NCBI GenBank assembly: GCA_031278635.1
Contig: JAITKA010000062.1
Span: forward strand, 1 to 47,901
Direction of reading: 5' to 3'
DNA: 47,901 nt
Source: Deltaproteobacteria bacterium
GTDB lineage: Bacteria; Desulfobacterota; Desulfarculia; Adiutricales; Adiutricaceae
The stretch's first letter is position 1. Each line of letters opens with the position of its first letter. The notes under the pieces were generated by a model. It saw only the letters and a list, made by a program, of their open reading frames with translations, had not been told where the DNA came from and did not search any database. This document shows positions 15,064 to 23,900 of the stretch, one piece after another. The position numbers were made by a program, and so were the translations under genes.

Positions 15064-16270
15064 AGGCAATCGACCGGAAAAACCTGTCGCGTCAACCAGT
15101 TCCAGGAAGGGCCTTTTCGCGACGTTTAGGCTTACGGCTTACCCTCTCCCGCCCCAAGGCGGGGAAAATACCCCCACTTTTGGGTTGGCATGTTGCATGC
15201 GTTAGATAGATAGGGACCTTTTAACAAGTATCGTAGTAACCAAGGACCATTTTGGGCGATTTTGAGGCGTAACGGTCAAAAACGGCTGCGTATTTGCCGA
15301 TACGATACAACCTGGGCTTTCCATCGAGCCTCGACGGTGAACTTCCCTTCCCTGGGCCGGGCGCCGAGGTCCCGGGCTTGCCCCCGTTGAGGCTCGGCGG
15401 CAAGGCCGGCTCCTTGCCCGCCGTGGCTTTGCCCCTCGGCGCCCCTTTCGGGATAGCGACCCCGCATAAACGCCTTTTGGAAGGCGCCATCGTGCCGGGG
15501 ATTAGAAAAGCGGGCTTGTGGCCAACGACGGCGAGGCGGAAAGCTGGCTAGTAACGGCAATGTTAAAGGTTGCCTTGGGAATGATTATCCTCAAAGGCCT
15601 ATTAATTAGCTGCCCTTATGGGGAATTTTCAGACTTTCCTTATGACGGATGAGATAGTGGCATAAATATTGCAACATTGAATTGGCAGCTAAACGTCAAA
15701 TTACGCCTTGCCGCCTTTTCGAAATTTTGACCAGCGGAGATGAAAGCGGCAAACTGGGTAGGTTAATTGGCGGTAAAAGAAAGGTCGTTTGGACCAAAAC
15801 TAAGTTGTTTTTAGTCAAAATGAAATTTTTTTAGAATTTTTATAATCAAACGGTTATGATTCTTTAAAACGAGAGGGTTTTGGTTGACGGTCTGGCCAAT
15901 GGGGCGGTTAGGCCGGTGGAAGGCGGTGAACGTTTGAGGCATGGGCGTTTAAAAAACATCGCGCATGGTAAAAACGATTACCCCGTGGAACGAAAGCCGT
16001 GGTAATTTCCACGGTAACGAATGGCGCTCCATTTAAATGTGACGGATGGTCCTAATTTTTTAACGGTGAGGAGCATGATTTTAGATCTTACGTGAATCAG
16101 GAAGGCGAAAAAGCCGAGAACGCATTGTATACTTAAATTTTTAATTAAATTTTCTAGTACGTTTTTATTAGCTAACGAAGTTTTTCTGAAAATTTAACGG
16201 TTAAAGTTAACGTCATAGACACTCGATAAGTTATCTGGGTACTATCCTTCACTCGCCGTGGCTTTCTTTT

Positions 16271-16381
16271 GGCTGGGCCAGCCCTGGGCCAGCCCTTGGC
16301 CAGCCCTTGGTTATTGGGCTTGGGTCAGTGGTCATTGGGCTTAGGACATCGTGCTTGGGTCATTGGGCTTTGGTCATTGGG
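16271..16381. repeat. Degenerate short tandem repeats
   Basis: First about three 11-12 bp units around GGGCCAGCCCTT, which include the palindrome GGCTGGGCCAGCC. Then several units around GTCATTGGGCTTG. The array lies about 270-380 bases upstream of the zinc-ribbon gene. Confidence 0.8.
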
Positions 16382-16654
16382 ATCGTAAACCTTAATGCCC
16401 CAAAATCATTGAAACTAAGATCGCCTTACCGAGGAAGAATCTCAAATAGTGTCGTATCCCCCTTACCATTGTCGCTGACAAAGGTAAATTTCGTCAAACA
16501 ACCGACTTAATTTTTTCAATTAGCAAAGCTATTTACTTTTATTTTCGCATATGATATCTTGCGTACCGAAACCAAAATTTATTGCCGTTTCCGCTAGGCC
16601 AACGGCCTTAAACAATCATGGAGCCGATAGTCGGTGATATGATAAAGGTCTGAA

Positions 16655-17452
16655 ATGTCTAGTTATAATCTCAGATCGAAAAGGGTTGGAAACTCAAGGA
16701 TGCCCAAGGTCATATGCCCAAATTGCAAAACAGGTTTAAAAATCGGCGACCACCTCTCCGATAAGATTGCCCGGAACCCAAAAATATGGTTTAGATGTCC
16801 CAAATGCATGGAACGTTTTCACCCCGTGGCAGCCAACTTAAACCTTAGCCTACCAAAACCCCACCCCGCCCCCCCGCCGAGCAGGTTTTCGGCGCTCGCC
16901 AGCAGAATCGGCTCTTTCGCCTCAAGGGATCGCGAACTATGGGCCGATCCCCTCGATTTCCCAGGGCAACCGGGGGCCAAGGTTACCGGTAGGTTGATAT
17001 TAAAGATAGTCCCTATTTTGTTCGTAATCATCGCGGTCGGTTACCTTTGCGCCTATTACGTGAGGGCCTCGGCGGTGCCCGCTCCCGGTCCCAGCCAGGC
17101 GGTGGCCGGGGAACCCAAAGAGACTTCCTACGCCAAGACCAGGCTCCCGGCCGACATGGCCATTTTGAGGAAAGAGCTTATCCAAAACCGCCAGCTCGAG
17201 AAAGTGGTCGATTACCGGGGGCCGGCTTGGCGGGTCTACGAGCATTTCACCAACGAGCTGGCCACGGGATTATGCCGCAGCTACGCCGGCATCAGGTTAT
17301 GGTCCCTGCGTACCACGGACAGTTTTAGGCTTCAGGGCCAATGCGTCGACCGGACCTACCAAACCCCGGAGCTCCAGGTCAAGTGGGATGACAACGAGGC
17401 CACGGTCTCCGTGGCCGGTCAGAAGACCGCCCAAACGGTTATTTTTAACTAG
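16655..17452 (+). CDS. Zinc-ribbon membrane protein upstream of the minor-pilin genes
   Basis: A 265-residue protein. The N-terminus holds a four-cysteine zinc ribbon (CPNC at about residue 21 and CPKC at about residue 49, in the pattern of MJ0042-type ribbons). A Pro-rich linker follows, then one membrane segment (LILKIVPILFVIIAVGYLCAYYV, about 113-135), and a C-terminal domain of about 110 residues that I do not recognise, with two cysteines that could form a disulphide. The ribbon should be cytoplasmic and the C-terminal domain periplasmic. It lies 265 bases before pilW in the same direction, so a link with pilus assembly is possible. An in-frame ATG at residue 16 is an alternative start. 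Confidence 0.75.
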   Translation: MSSYNLRSKRVGNSRMPKVICPNCKTGLKIGDHLSDKIARNPKIWFRCPKCMERFHPVAANLNLSLPKPHPAPPPSRFSALASRIGSFASRDRELWADPLDFPGQPGAKVTGRLILKIVPILFVIIAVGYLCAYYVRASAVPAPGPSQAVAGEPKETSYAKTRLPADMAILRKELIQNRQLEKVVDYRGPAWRVYEHFTNELATGLCRSYAGIRLWSLRTTDSFRLQGQCVDRTYQTPELQVKWDDNEATVSVAGQKTAQTVIFN

Positions 17453-17717
17453 TCACCCATTTCATGCGTTTTAGGGCATATTTCACACTCTAACCCTAAA
17501 TCGTTAGAAATTTTGTCGATAAAGCAAAATTTATAGTCTCTTTTTAAATATAAACCAACAAAAGAAATTTTATTTACCCAAAGGCAAACAATTGCCCACG
17601 CCGATTCGAGCGCGGCCGATCCCGCCGCAAGCCTTTGGCCAATCCGTCAGCGAACGAATGTCCCATCCCGCGTTTCGTTTCCGGCCATTTTCGTATGACG
17701 CCGTAAGGATAAAGTAA

Positions 17718-18803
17718 GTGAGCAAGCTTTTTTCAATGGGCCTAAAGAGACTGGGCCAATCCAAGGCCGGTCTTACCATGGTGGAAATGCTAATCGTCTT
17801 GGCCATATTCATAATGGTGGCCGGGGTATGCTTTTCTTTTTACATATCCAACACCAAACAATTCCTTTTGAGCCAAGCCTACGTCGAGCAACAGCAGAAC
17901 CTCAGGGTGGCCTTCTACGTCATGAGCAGGGATCTCCGGATGGCCGGGAACGGCCTTAACGTTTTGGGGCCCAACGTCTCGCTCATCCAGGCCTACACGG
18001 GCACCCAAATGACCTTGAGCGGCTCCTACGTGGCGGTCGATACCAGCCCGGGCTGGTTTAAGAACACCGACACCGCCGACCCCGGTTTCAGGGCCATCTT
18101 TGGTTTCGACGGCAAAAACACGACCGCCGACTCGGTCACGGTCTTTAGGGCCGAGATGGAATACCCGTCGCCCCTTGGGGTGGTCAAGTCCAACAGCACC
18201 AGCGAGCTGAAACTGGACACCGATTTGTTGCCCTCGACCGTGGTGGCCGGGGATATCATCGTCCTGGTGAACGGCACCGATGCCTGTCTCCTTGAGACCC
18301 TATCCGCCAGCGCCGATGAAATCCGCTACAAGCCGGGGGGGCGCTTTACCGGTCCCGGCGGGCCACCCACGGATTTCTCGGTCGTCGGCTCCACGGTTTA
18401 CAACTTTAAGGACGTAAGCCTACTTACTTATTACCTAGATCAAGCCAATAACCGCCTGATGGTTGCCAATCACGATAACGCTCATGACATTTTCGATGAT
18501 CCGGCCACAAAGTCCTCGGTCGTCGCCAATAACATCGACGATTTGCAGCTCTATTACTTTTTCAAGGTCCATACGGTCGATCCAAGCTTGCTGGACGAAG
18601 ACCCGGACATCAGCACCAACAACCTAAAGGACGACTACGTCAAGGCCGTGGCCCTGGCCATGACCTCGAAGGCCTCCTACGGGACCGGCAGCAACAACCG
18701 CTATAGGCCGCAATTGTTCAACCGGGACAAAGGCACCGTGGCCGACAACTTTAGGCGGGGCTTTTTGTCTGAATACGTCTATCTAAGGAACCACCAGAAG
18801 TGA
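17718..18803 (+). CDS. pilW: Type IV pilus minor pilin, PilW-like
   Basis: A 361-residue prepilin-like protein. After a short basic leader the cleavage site is KAG|LTMVEMLIVLAIF, with glutamate at +5 and a hydrophobic N-terminal helix. This is the signature processed by prepilin peptidase PilD. The large C-terminal domain and the NLRVAFYVMSRDLRMAG stretch after the helix are typical of PilW. Minor pilins of this kind form the tip complex that primes pilus assembly with PilY1. I take the GTG start with AAGGA eight bases upstream. It is first in the order pilW-fimT-pilV-pilX-pilY1. Leucine rather than phenylalanine at +1 is a minor deviation. Confidence 0.85.
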   Translation: MSKLFSMGLKRLGQSKAGLTMVEMLIVLAIFIMVAGVCFSFYISNTKQFLLSQAYVEQQQNLRVAFYVMSRDLRMAGNGLNVLGPNVSLIQAYTGTQMTLSGSYVAVDTSPGWFKNTDTADPGFRAIFGFDGKNTTADSVTVFRAEMEYPSPLGVVKSNSTSELKLDTDLLPSTVVAGDIIVLVNGTDACLLETLSASADEIRYKPGGRFTGPGGPPTDFSVVGSTVYNFKDVSLLTYYLDQANNRLMVANHDNAHDIFDDPATKSSVVANNIDDLQLYYFFKVHTVDPSLLDEDPDISTNNLKDDYVKAVALAMTSKASYGTGSNNRYRPQLFNRDKGTVADNFRRGFLSEYVYLRNHQK

Positions 18804-18902
18804 CTTTTGGTGTACGCTCTGCCCTGTTTTGTGGGTATTCGCCACAAAAATACATTGATTCAATAAGCCTTGGCGATTTTCCGCTTATCCGAGGATAATT
18901 TA

Positions 18903-19496
18903 ATGATCGCTTTAGACCCAAAGCCCACCCGGCGACGCCTGGGCGAGACCAGGCCTGGTTTCTCCCTGATCGAGATAATCGTCGTCATCGCCATCGTGGC
19001 CATCATGGTCGGCATAGGCGTGCCCTCGTTTGGCTATTACCTCAAATCATCCCGCATCAGGACCGAGGCCCGTTACCTGGAATCGATCTTTCAGCGGGGC
19101 AGGATGATGGCCGTGGTCAACCAAAAACCGGTCCGGGTGGTCTTGGACTGCGTCGGCGGCCCTGGGGCGAGCTGCGGGATAAAGTTGCAGGTGGCCAAGT
19201 ATAAGGGGGCCGTGGTGGACGCCTGGGAGACCGCCCACACGTATTCCCATACCTGTAACGACAACGTCCTGGTGACCAAAACCGACTCTTCCGCGCCCTA
19301 CGACGGGAAGGCGGTGGTCAGTGACCTTTACTGGGCCATCTTCATGCCCGACAGTCACGTTTATTCCAATCCCAGGCCCTTTAGCGTGTTTTTTCATTAC
19401 CAGGGGATCGCCGGCCAGAAGCAAGCCGGCTGGAGGGTATCCCTCAGCGCGGAGTCAGGCCGGGTCGATACCCGCAGGGACGAAATCGTAATCTAA
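18903..19496 (+). CDS. fimT: Type IV pilus minor pilin, FimT/GspH-like
   Basis: A 197-residue pseudopilin. The prepilin site is RPG|FSLIEIIVVIAIVAIMVGIGVP, with Phe at +1 and Glu at +5, followed by the GspH/FimT-like region YYLKSSRIRTEARYLESIFQRGRMMAV. Four cysteines in the middle suggest disulphides in the periplasmic head. I prefer the ATG at 18903, which has GAGGAT in front, over the upstream TTG at 18870. That gives a 28-residue leader ahead of the cleavage site, longer than average. It is followed 14 bases later by pilV, so the two are co-transcribed. Confidence 0.85.
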   Translation: MIALDPKPTRRRLGETRPGFSLIEIIVVIAIVAIMVGIGVPSFGYYLKSSRIRTEARYLESIFQRGRMMAVVNQKPVRVVLDCVGGPGASCGIKLQVAKYKGAVVDAWETAHTYSHTCNDNVLVTKTDSSAPYDGKAVVSDLYWAIFMPDSHVYSNPRPFSVFFHYQGIAGQKQAGWRVSLSAESGRVDTRRDEIVI

Positions 19497-19510
19497 GGAG
19501 GCTGGCCAAG

Positions 19511-20005
19511 ATGGAAAAAATCACCGGTGGGGCGTCAGGCCCAAGGGTTTTCGGGCTGGCAAACCCAGCCTCGCGCGCAAGGCCGGGTTTTCGCGGCGGG
19601 GTTACCCTGATCGAAATCCTGATTTCCGTGTGCATTTTGAGCCTTGGATGCCTCGCGGCCATCCAGATGAAGACGACCACCATAAAAAGCGCCAACATGT
19701 CAGACAACATCACCGCGGCCACCTTTTTGGCCGAGGCCGAGATGGAGCGGCTAAAAAGCCTCCTCTACGAGGAACTCATAGCCGAAAGCGAGGGGGGAAC
19801 GGTGACCACCGACAAGCTTAACCGGCTGGGCCAGACCTGCGACGACACTTGCGACCCCGGTAACATCTTTTCCCGCAAGGTGGCCTTTTTCCCAGGTTCG
19901 CCGACCGTCCGCAGCTGTCAGGTGGAAATCACCATCGGATGGAATGATGATCTAGGGTCCCATTCGTTTTTATACAGTGGGGCCATCACCTCGCTTTCTT
20001 TTTAG
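19511..20005 (+). CDS. pilV: Type IV pilus minor pilin, PilV-like
   Basis: A 164-residue prepilin-like protein with a long leader of about 30 residues, then the site GG|VTLIEILISVCILSLGCLAAIQMK. TLIE with glutamate at +5 and the following LSLGCLAAIQMK fit PilV. TAATFLAEAEMERLKSLLY is also typical of this family. A textbook TAAGGAGG precedes the ATG and the gap to fimT is 14 bases. It should form part of the pilus-tip complex with PilW, PilX and PilY1. Valine at +1 instead of Phe or Met is unusual but known in minor pilins. Confidence 0.83.
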   Translation: MEKITGGASGPRVFGLANPASRARPGFRGGVTLIEILISVCILSLGCLAAIQMKTTTIKSANMSDNITAATFLAEAEMERLKSLLYEELIAESEGGTVTTDKLNRLGQTCDDTCDPGNIFSRKVAFFPGSPTVRSCQVEITIGWNDDLGSHSFLYSGAITSLSF

Positions 20006-20112
20006 GTTTTACCGTGGCCACGTTTTTCGTTGGCCAATAATGCCGGAGCCAGATCCAAACCAGGACCACCGCCGCCGTTTTCGCGGCGGGTGGGTCGCCT
20101 AAAAGGCCAGAC

Positions 20113-20742
20113 ATGATCGACTTAAAAAAATCCCGGGAAGGCATGATATTGACCTTCACCATGGTCTTTTTGGTTCTTATCATATTGATGGGAATCTACG
20201 TTTTGACCAGTAGCCGTACGGATCTTACGATTAGCTCCCACAACCGGGTCGGTCGGCAGGCCTTTAACGTGGCCGATAGCGCCGTGCAGGTCGCGACCTT
20301 GCTGAGCCGGATATTGGTCCATCCCGAGCTGGGGAAACCTTCCGACGTTTTGAAGGTGACGACCGGCCAACAAATGCCCATCACCGTGGAAATCAACGAC
20401 GATCGCTTTAATTTGTTCCAGCTTCAGGAAGACTCCGCGAATTTCGACTACGAGAGCCGTTACCTGGAGGTCATCGACTACCCCAGCCACGGCACGGAGC
20501 CCCACCTCGTCTTTAAGGTCGCCGACAAGGTAGTGGCCACGGCATCGGTGGCCCTGGATAAGCAGGAGCCCGTGAGCGAGGGTTTTTCCCTGGACGCCTC
20601 CGACCCGTATGACGAGTCGGCGGGAACCGGCGCCAAGATCAGCTTGACGGTAACCGTCAACGGCACCCCTCCCGGTGCCACGGCCGATTCACTCGAGGAG
20701 CCCCGCTCCATCATCACGGCCATTTACAGGGAACTCATGTAA
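20113..20742 (+). CDS. pilX: Type IV pilus minor pilin, PilX-like
   Basis: A 209-residue protein whose N-terminus (REGMILTFTMVFLVLIILMGIYVLTSSRTDL) matches the PilX N-domain: a short charged leader, then a hydrophobic helix without glutamate at +5, as in many PilX/GspK-like proteins. RVGRQAFNVADSAVQVA after the helix is characteristic of PilX. The periplasmic part has no obvious motif. It ends just before an intrinsic terminator, which separates the minor-pilin transcript from pilY1. AAAGGCC lies upstream of the ATG. Confidence 0.8.
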   Translation: MIDLKKSREGMILTFTMVFLVLIILMGIYVLTSSRTDLTISSHNRVGRQAFNVADSAVQVATLLSRILVHPELGKPSDVLKVTTGQQMPITVEINDDRFNLFQLQEDSANFDYESRYLEVIDYPSHGTEPHLVFKVADKVVATASVALDKQEPVSEGFSLDASDPYDESAGTGAKISLTVTVNGTPPGATADSLEEPRSIITAIYRELM

Positions 20743-20753
20743 GTTTTTTTATC

Positions 20754-20775
20754 GGGCGGACCCGCCCTTTTTTTT
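20754..20775 (+). terminator. Intrinsic terminator between pilX and pilY1
   Basis: GGGCG, loop GACC, CGCCC, then T8, eleven bases after the pilX stop. The stem is short but the T tract is strong. It implies that pilY1 has its own promoter or depends on read-through. Confidence 0.75.
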
Positions 20776-20798
20776 AAACGCGCGAAGGCTCCATCGCC

Positions 20799-20921
20799 TT
20801 ATTTGGGTCGCCGTATTTCGGCAGCCTTATTTGGGTCGCCGCATTTGGGCAGCCGCATTTGGGCAGCCTTATTTGGGCCTTATTTGGGTCGCCGCATTTG
20901 GGCCGCCTTATTTGGGTCGCG
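20799..20921. repeat. 14-bp tandem repeats upstream of pilY1
   Basis: Nine units of about 14 bases, such as TTATTTGGGTCGCC and GCATTTGGGCAGCC, in an alternating pattern, with one shortened 11-base unit. The array fills most of the gap between the pilX terminator and the pilY1 start. Confidence 0.92.
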
Positions 20922-20947
20922 TTAAACAGTTAAGGACTTTTAGCCCC

Positions 20948-20967
20948 ATAGGTCAACATAGGTCAAC
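20948..20967. repeat. 10-bp tandem duplication over the pilY1 ribosome-binding region
   Basis: ATAGGTCAAC occurs twice in tandem and ends two bases before the pilY1 ATG. Each copy carries the AGGT that is the only ribosome-binding candidate. Confidence 0.85.
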
Positions 20968-20969
20968 AA

Positions 20970-23900
20970 ATGAAATCTAATTTTAGCAGTAAAAAAATCT
21001 CTTTGGTCGTTTTGCTCCCTTTATTAGTGGCTTTGGCCACCCTCATTGGGTTCGAAGGCACCTCCCTGGCCGCCAGCTTCCCAAACCAACCGATCAAAGA
21101 GCAATATCAAAACCGCCCGCTGACCGTGTCCGGGGTGACCATACCCGAGGTCATGCTGGTCGTCTCCAAAGACCTCAAGATGTTCCAGCAGGGCTACCCG
21201 GCCCTGGTTGACCTTGACGGCGACGGCCGGGTCGACACGGGCTTTAACCCCATGGTGGAGTACGTCGGCTACTTTGACAGCAACTCGTGCTACGCCTACA
21301 GCGGTTCCACCTATAAAGGGCTTAACGGCACCTACTACGCCTATGGGGACGCGGCCGGCTACTTCTACAGGGTGGGCCAGGCCATCGAGGACCAGACGGA
21401 ACGGGAAATAGCCAACTCCAGGCCTTCCAGCCTTAAGGACTACGTGGTTTCCCCCCGCTCTGGCTTCGGGGTTTGCTATAACCCCACGACCTCGGCCAAG
21501 GTCGGCTCGGGCTCGGTCCGGGCCTTTAGCGGCAATTGGCTTAATTTCATCGCCACCAGCCGCATGGACGCCATCCGCAAGATCCTTTACGGCGGCAAGA
21601 GAAGCGTTGACACCACCGCCAGGACGGTACTGGAAGGCTCTTTCGTCCCGCCCGACTCAACCCTTTGGGGCACGGAAGTCCGTTCCGACGACACTTGGAT
21701 GGAAGTGACGCCACTATCGGCATACTATGACGTAAGAAAATTCACGCCATTCGATAAACCCGTTAGCAAAAAAGCTCACTTTATAGCCAGGGGCAGTGAC
21801 TTAGGCTCAGCCAACAAACATTTTCCGGCCCTAAGGGTTTTACAAAACGCCGACAAGAGCAGTTTCAACATCGGCGGCACCGATTACGTCAATGAAAGCG
21901 TTACAGTAACCGAACCCTATGCCCGCTACTGGGACTGGGTACTGATTAACCGGCCCCTACCCGACGATAAGGTTTTAAAATCTAACGTGAATAGAACCAT
22001 ACAGATTTATAACATTCACGTCGAGGTTTGCCAAACCGGGAACATAGGCGAAACCGAGGGCTGCGAGCGTTTCCCCGGGGCCACGTCCGCCGAAACGGAC
22101 GACGTCTGGAAGCCCAGGGGACTACTGCAGCGCTACGGCCAAGGTTCGACCATGATGTATTTCGGGCTTTTGACAGGTGGTTTCGGCAATTATGACGCCC
22201 ATAAAGAGGGCGGCATACTTAGAAACCACATCGGCCCGGTCATGGGCAAGACGCCCTCGAACGTCTCCACCCAGTACGTACCGGCCATCGATATACAGAC
22301 CGGCCAGGTTCTGGCCAATGGCTTGATCAAAAACCTCGATAACCTCATGATCGCCGGCCGTCCCATAAACTCCAACCCGCTTGACGCCCAGTTTTACAAA
22401 AATCACAAAAGCTGGGGCAACCCCATAGGCGAGATGTACTTCGAGGCGGTTCGCTACCTGGGCGGGCTAACCACCCCGACCCAAAGTTACAGTAAGGAGA
22501 CCGAGTCCGACGAAAGCGGCAGCACCAATAACAACCTAACGCGGTTCGCCTACGCCACTAACGCATGGAACTCCAGAAAGCCTGGGATATTAGCCTCCGA
22601 CTGCGTTCAGCCGGTTATTTTGCTCATAAGCGATGTCGCCTCCAGCTACGACGGTAACAGTTTCAACACGGATCTCAGTCGACCCCTTATCCCGGGAACC
22701 ACGCTGCCATCGGGGACAAACCTTCCCCAGTCCTTTAATTACAAAACCTATTTGGACTCCATGACCAAGATAGAGGGCCTGAACACTACCGGGCAGGTTA
22801 ACTACATCTACTCCTCCGCCTCCCAGAACTTCTGTGGCCCCAAATCGCTTTCCAGCCTAACGGACGTCAGCGGTATCTGCCCCGAGCTCCCCAGTGCCCA
22901 AGGCACCTACAGCGTGGCCGCGGCGGCGTATTACGCGCACATCAGGGATTTCAACCTATCGACTTCCGAAAACAAGGTCCCCAACGGCGTGAACACTTTC
23001 GCCGTCTCCATGAGCTCGGCCTTCCCGCAATTGACCTTTAACGTGTCGGACAGCAAGAGCGTGACCATCATGCCTACGAACATCACCGCGGGCGCTTCCG
23101 GTAAATTCCTTGGTTTCCTTAATTACTTCGTACTGGAATGGGACTCCGACCGTAACGGGATGACTTTCCACGCCAAGATCAAAGTCAATTTCTCGGACCA
23201 GGAAATGGGCGACGACTGGGAAGGCGACGGCCAGATAACCTACGAGATTGATTTACTGACAGACGCCACCACCCCGGCCAACATGAGAGGCTCGACCAAG
23301 GTGGGCCTCGATAGCGGGGAACTGAGGGCCGGGACGTATTACGTTTTCAAGAACCCGGCCACCGCCAACTCCAAGGAGGATTTCATCGAGATCAGGCCGG
23401 ATCAGGTAAAAGCCATCCGCGTCGCCAGTTCCTGGCAGACCACGGGAACCGGGCTTGGGATGGCCATGGGCTACAACATAAGCGGGACGACCCGGGACAA
23501 TACCTATCTCGATCTCACCATGAACGCCCCGCCCGCTTCCAATAACCTAACCCCGAGGGACTGCCCGTACGTCGGGGGCTCGACCAGCGGCACTTACGGT
23601 TGCGGTAAGCGAATCACTAGCCTTAAATCGCAAGCCAGGATTTTCGCGTTCGGCACCGACAAAAACGTCGAGAATTTACCCTCGACCATGTGGATGGCCG
23701 CGAAATACGGCGGGTTTAATGACGTTAACCGTAACGGCATCCCCGATCCCGGCGAGTGGGAGAACACCGACGGCACCCCGAGAAATTTCTTCCAGGCCAA
23801 AAATTTGTCGGAACTCGCCTCTAAAATGGAAAACGCCTTCGTAGCCATCGCCCGTTCCATCTCCACCGGCACGGCCACCTCGGCCTCGACCAACACCGTT

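Larger units (their letters stand above)
13757..16654. other. 2.9-kb AT-rich gene desert
   Basis: I see no convincing gene in this block, the longest non-coding stretch of the window. It is mostly AT-rich, with a GC-rich island at about 15300-15540. That island has overlapping ORFs on both strands but no ribosome-binding sites or recognisable products. It contains a 16-bp inverted repeat (14969-15063) and short tandem repeats (16271-16381). The 72-codon ORF at 13999 has GGGAGG nearby, but the spacing and the product are poor. Small RNAs could be encoded here, but none can be named from sequence alone. Confidence 0.55.

Noticed and set aside
15221-15560. Overlapping ORFs on both strands in the GC island
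   Set aside because: They look like GC-rich open frames by chance: Pro/Gly/Arg-rich products, no ribosome-binding sites, and equal ORF length on both strands.
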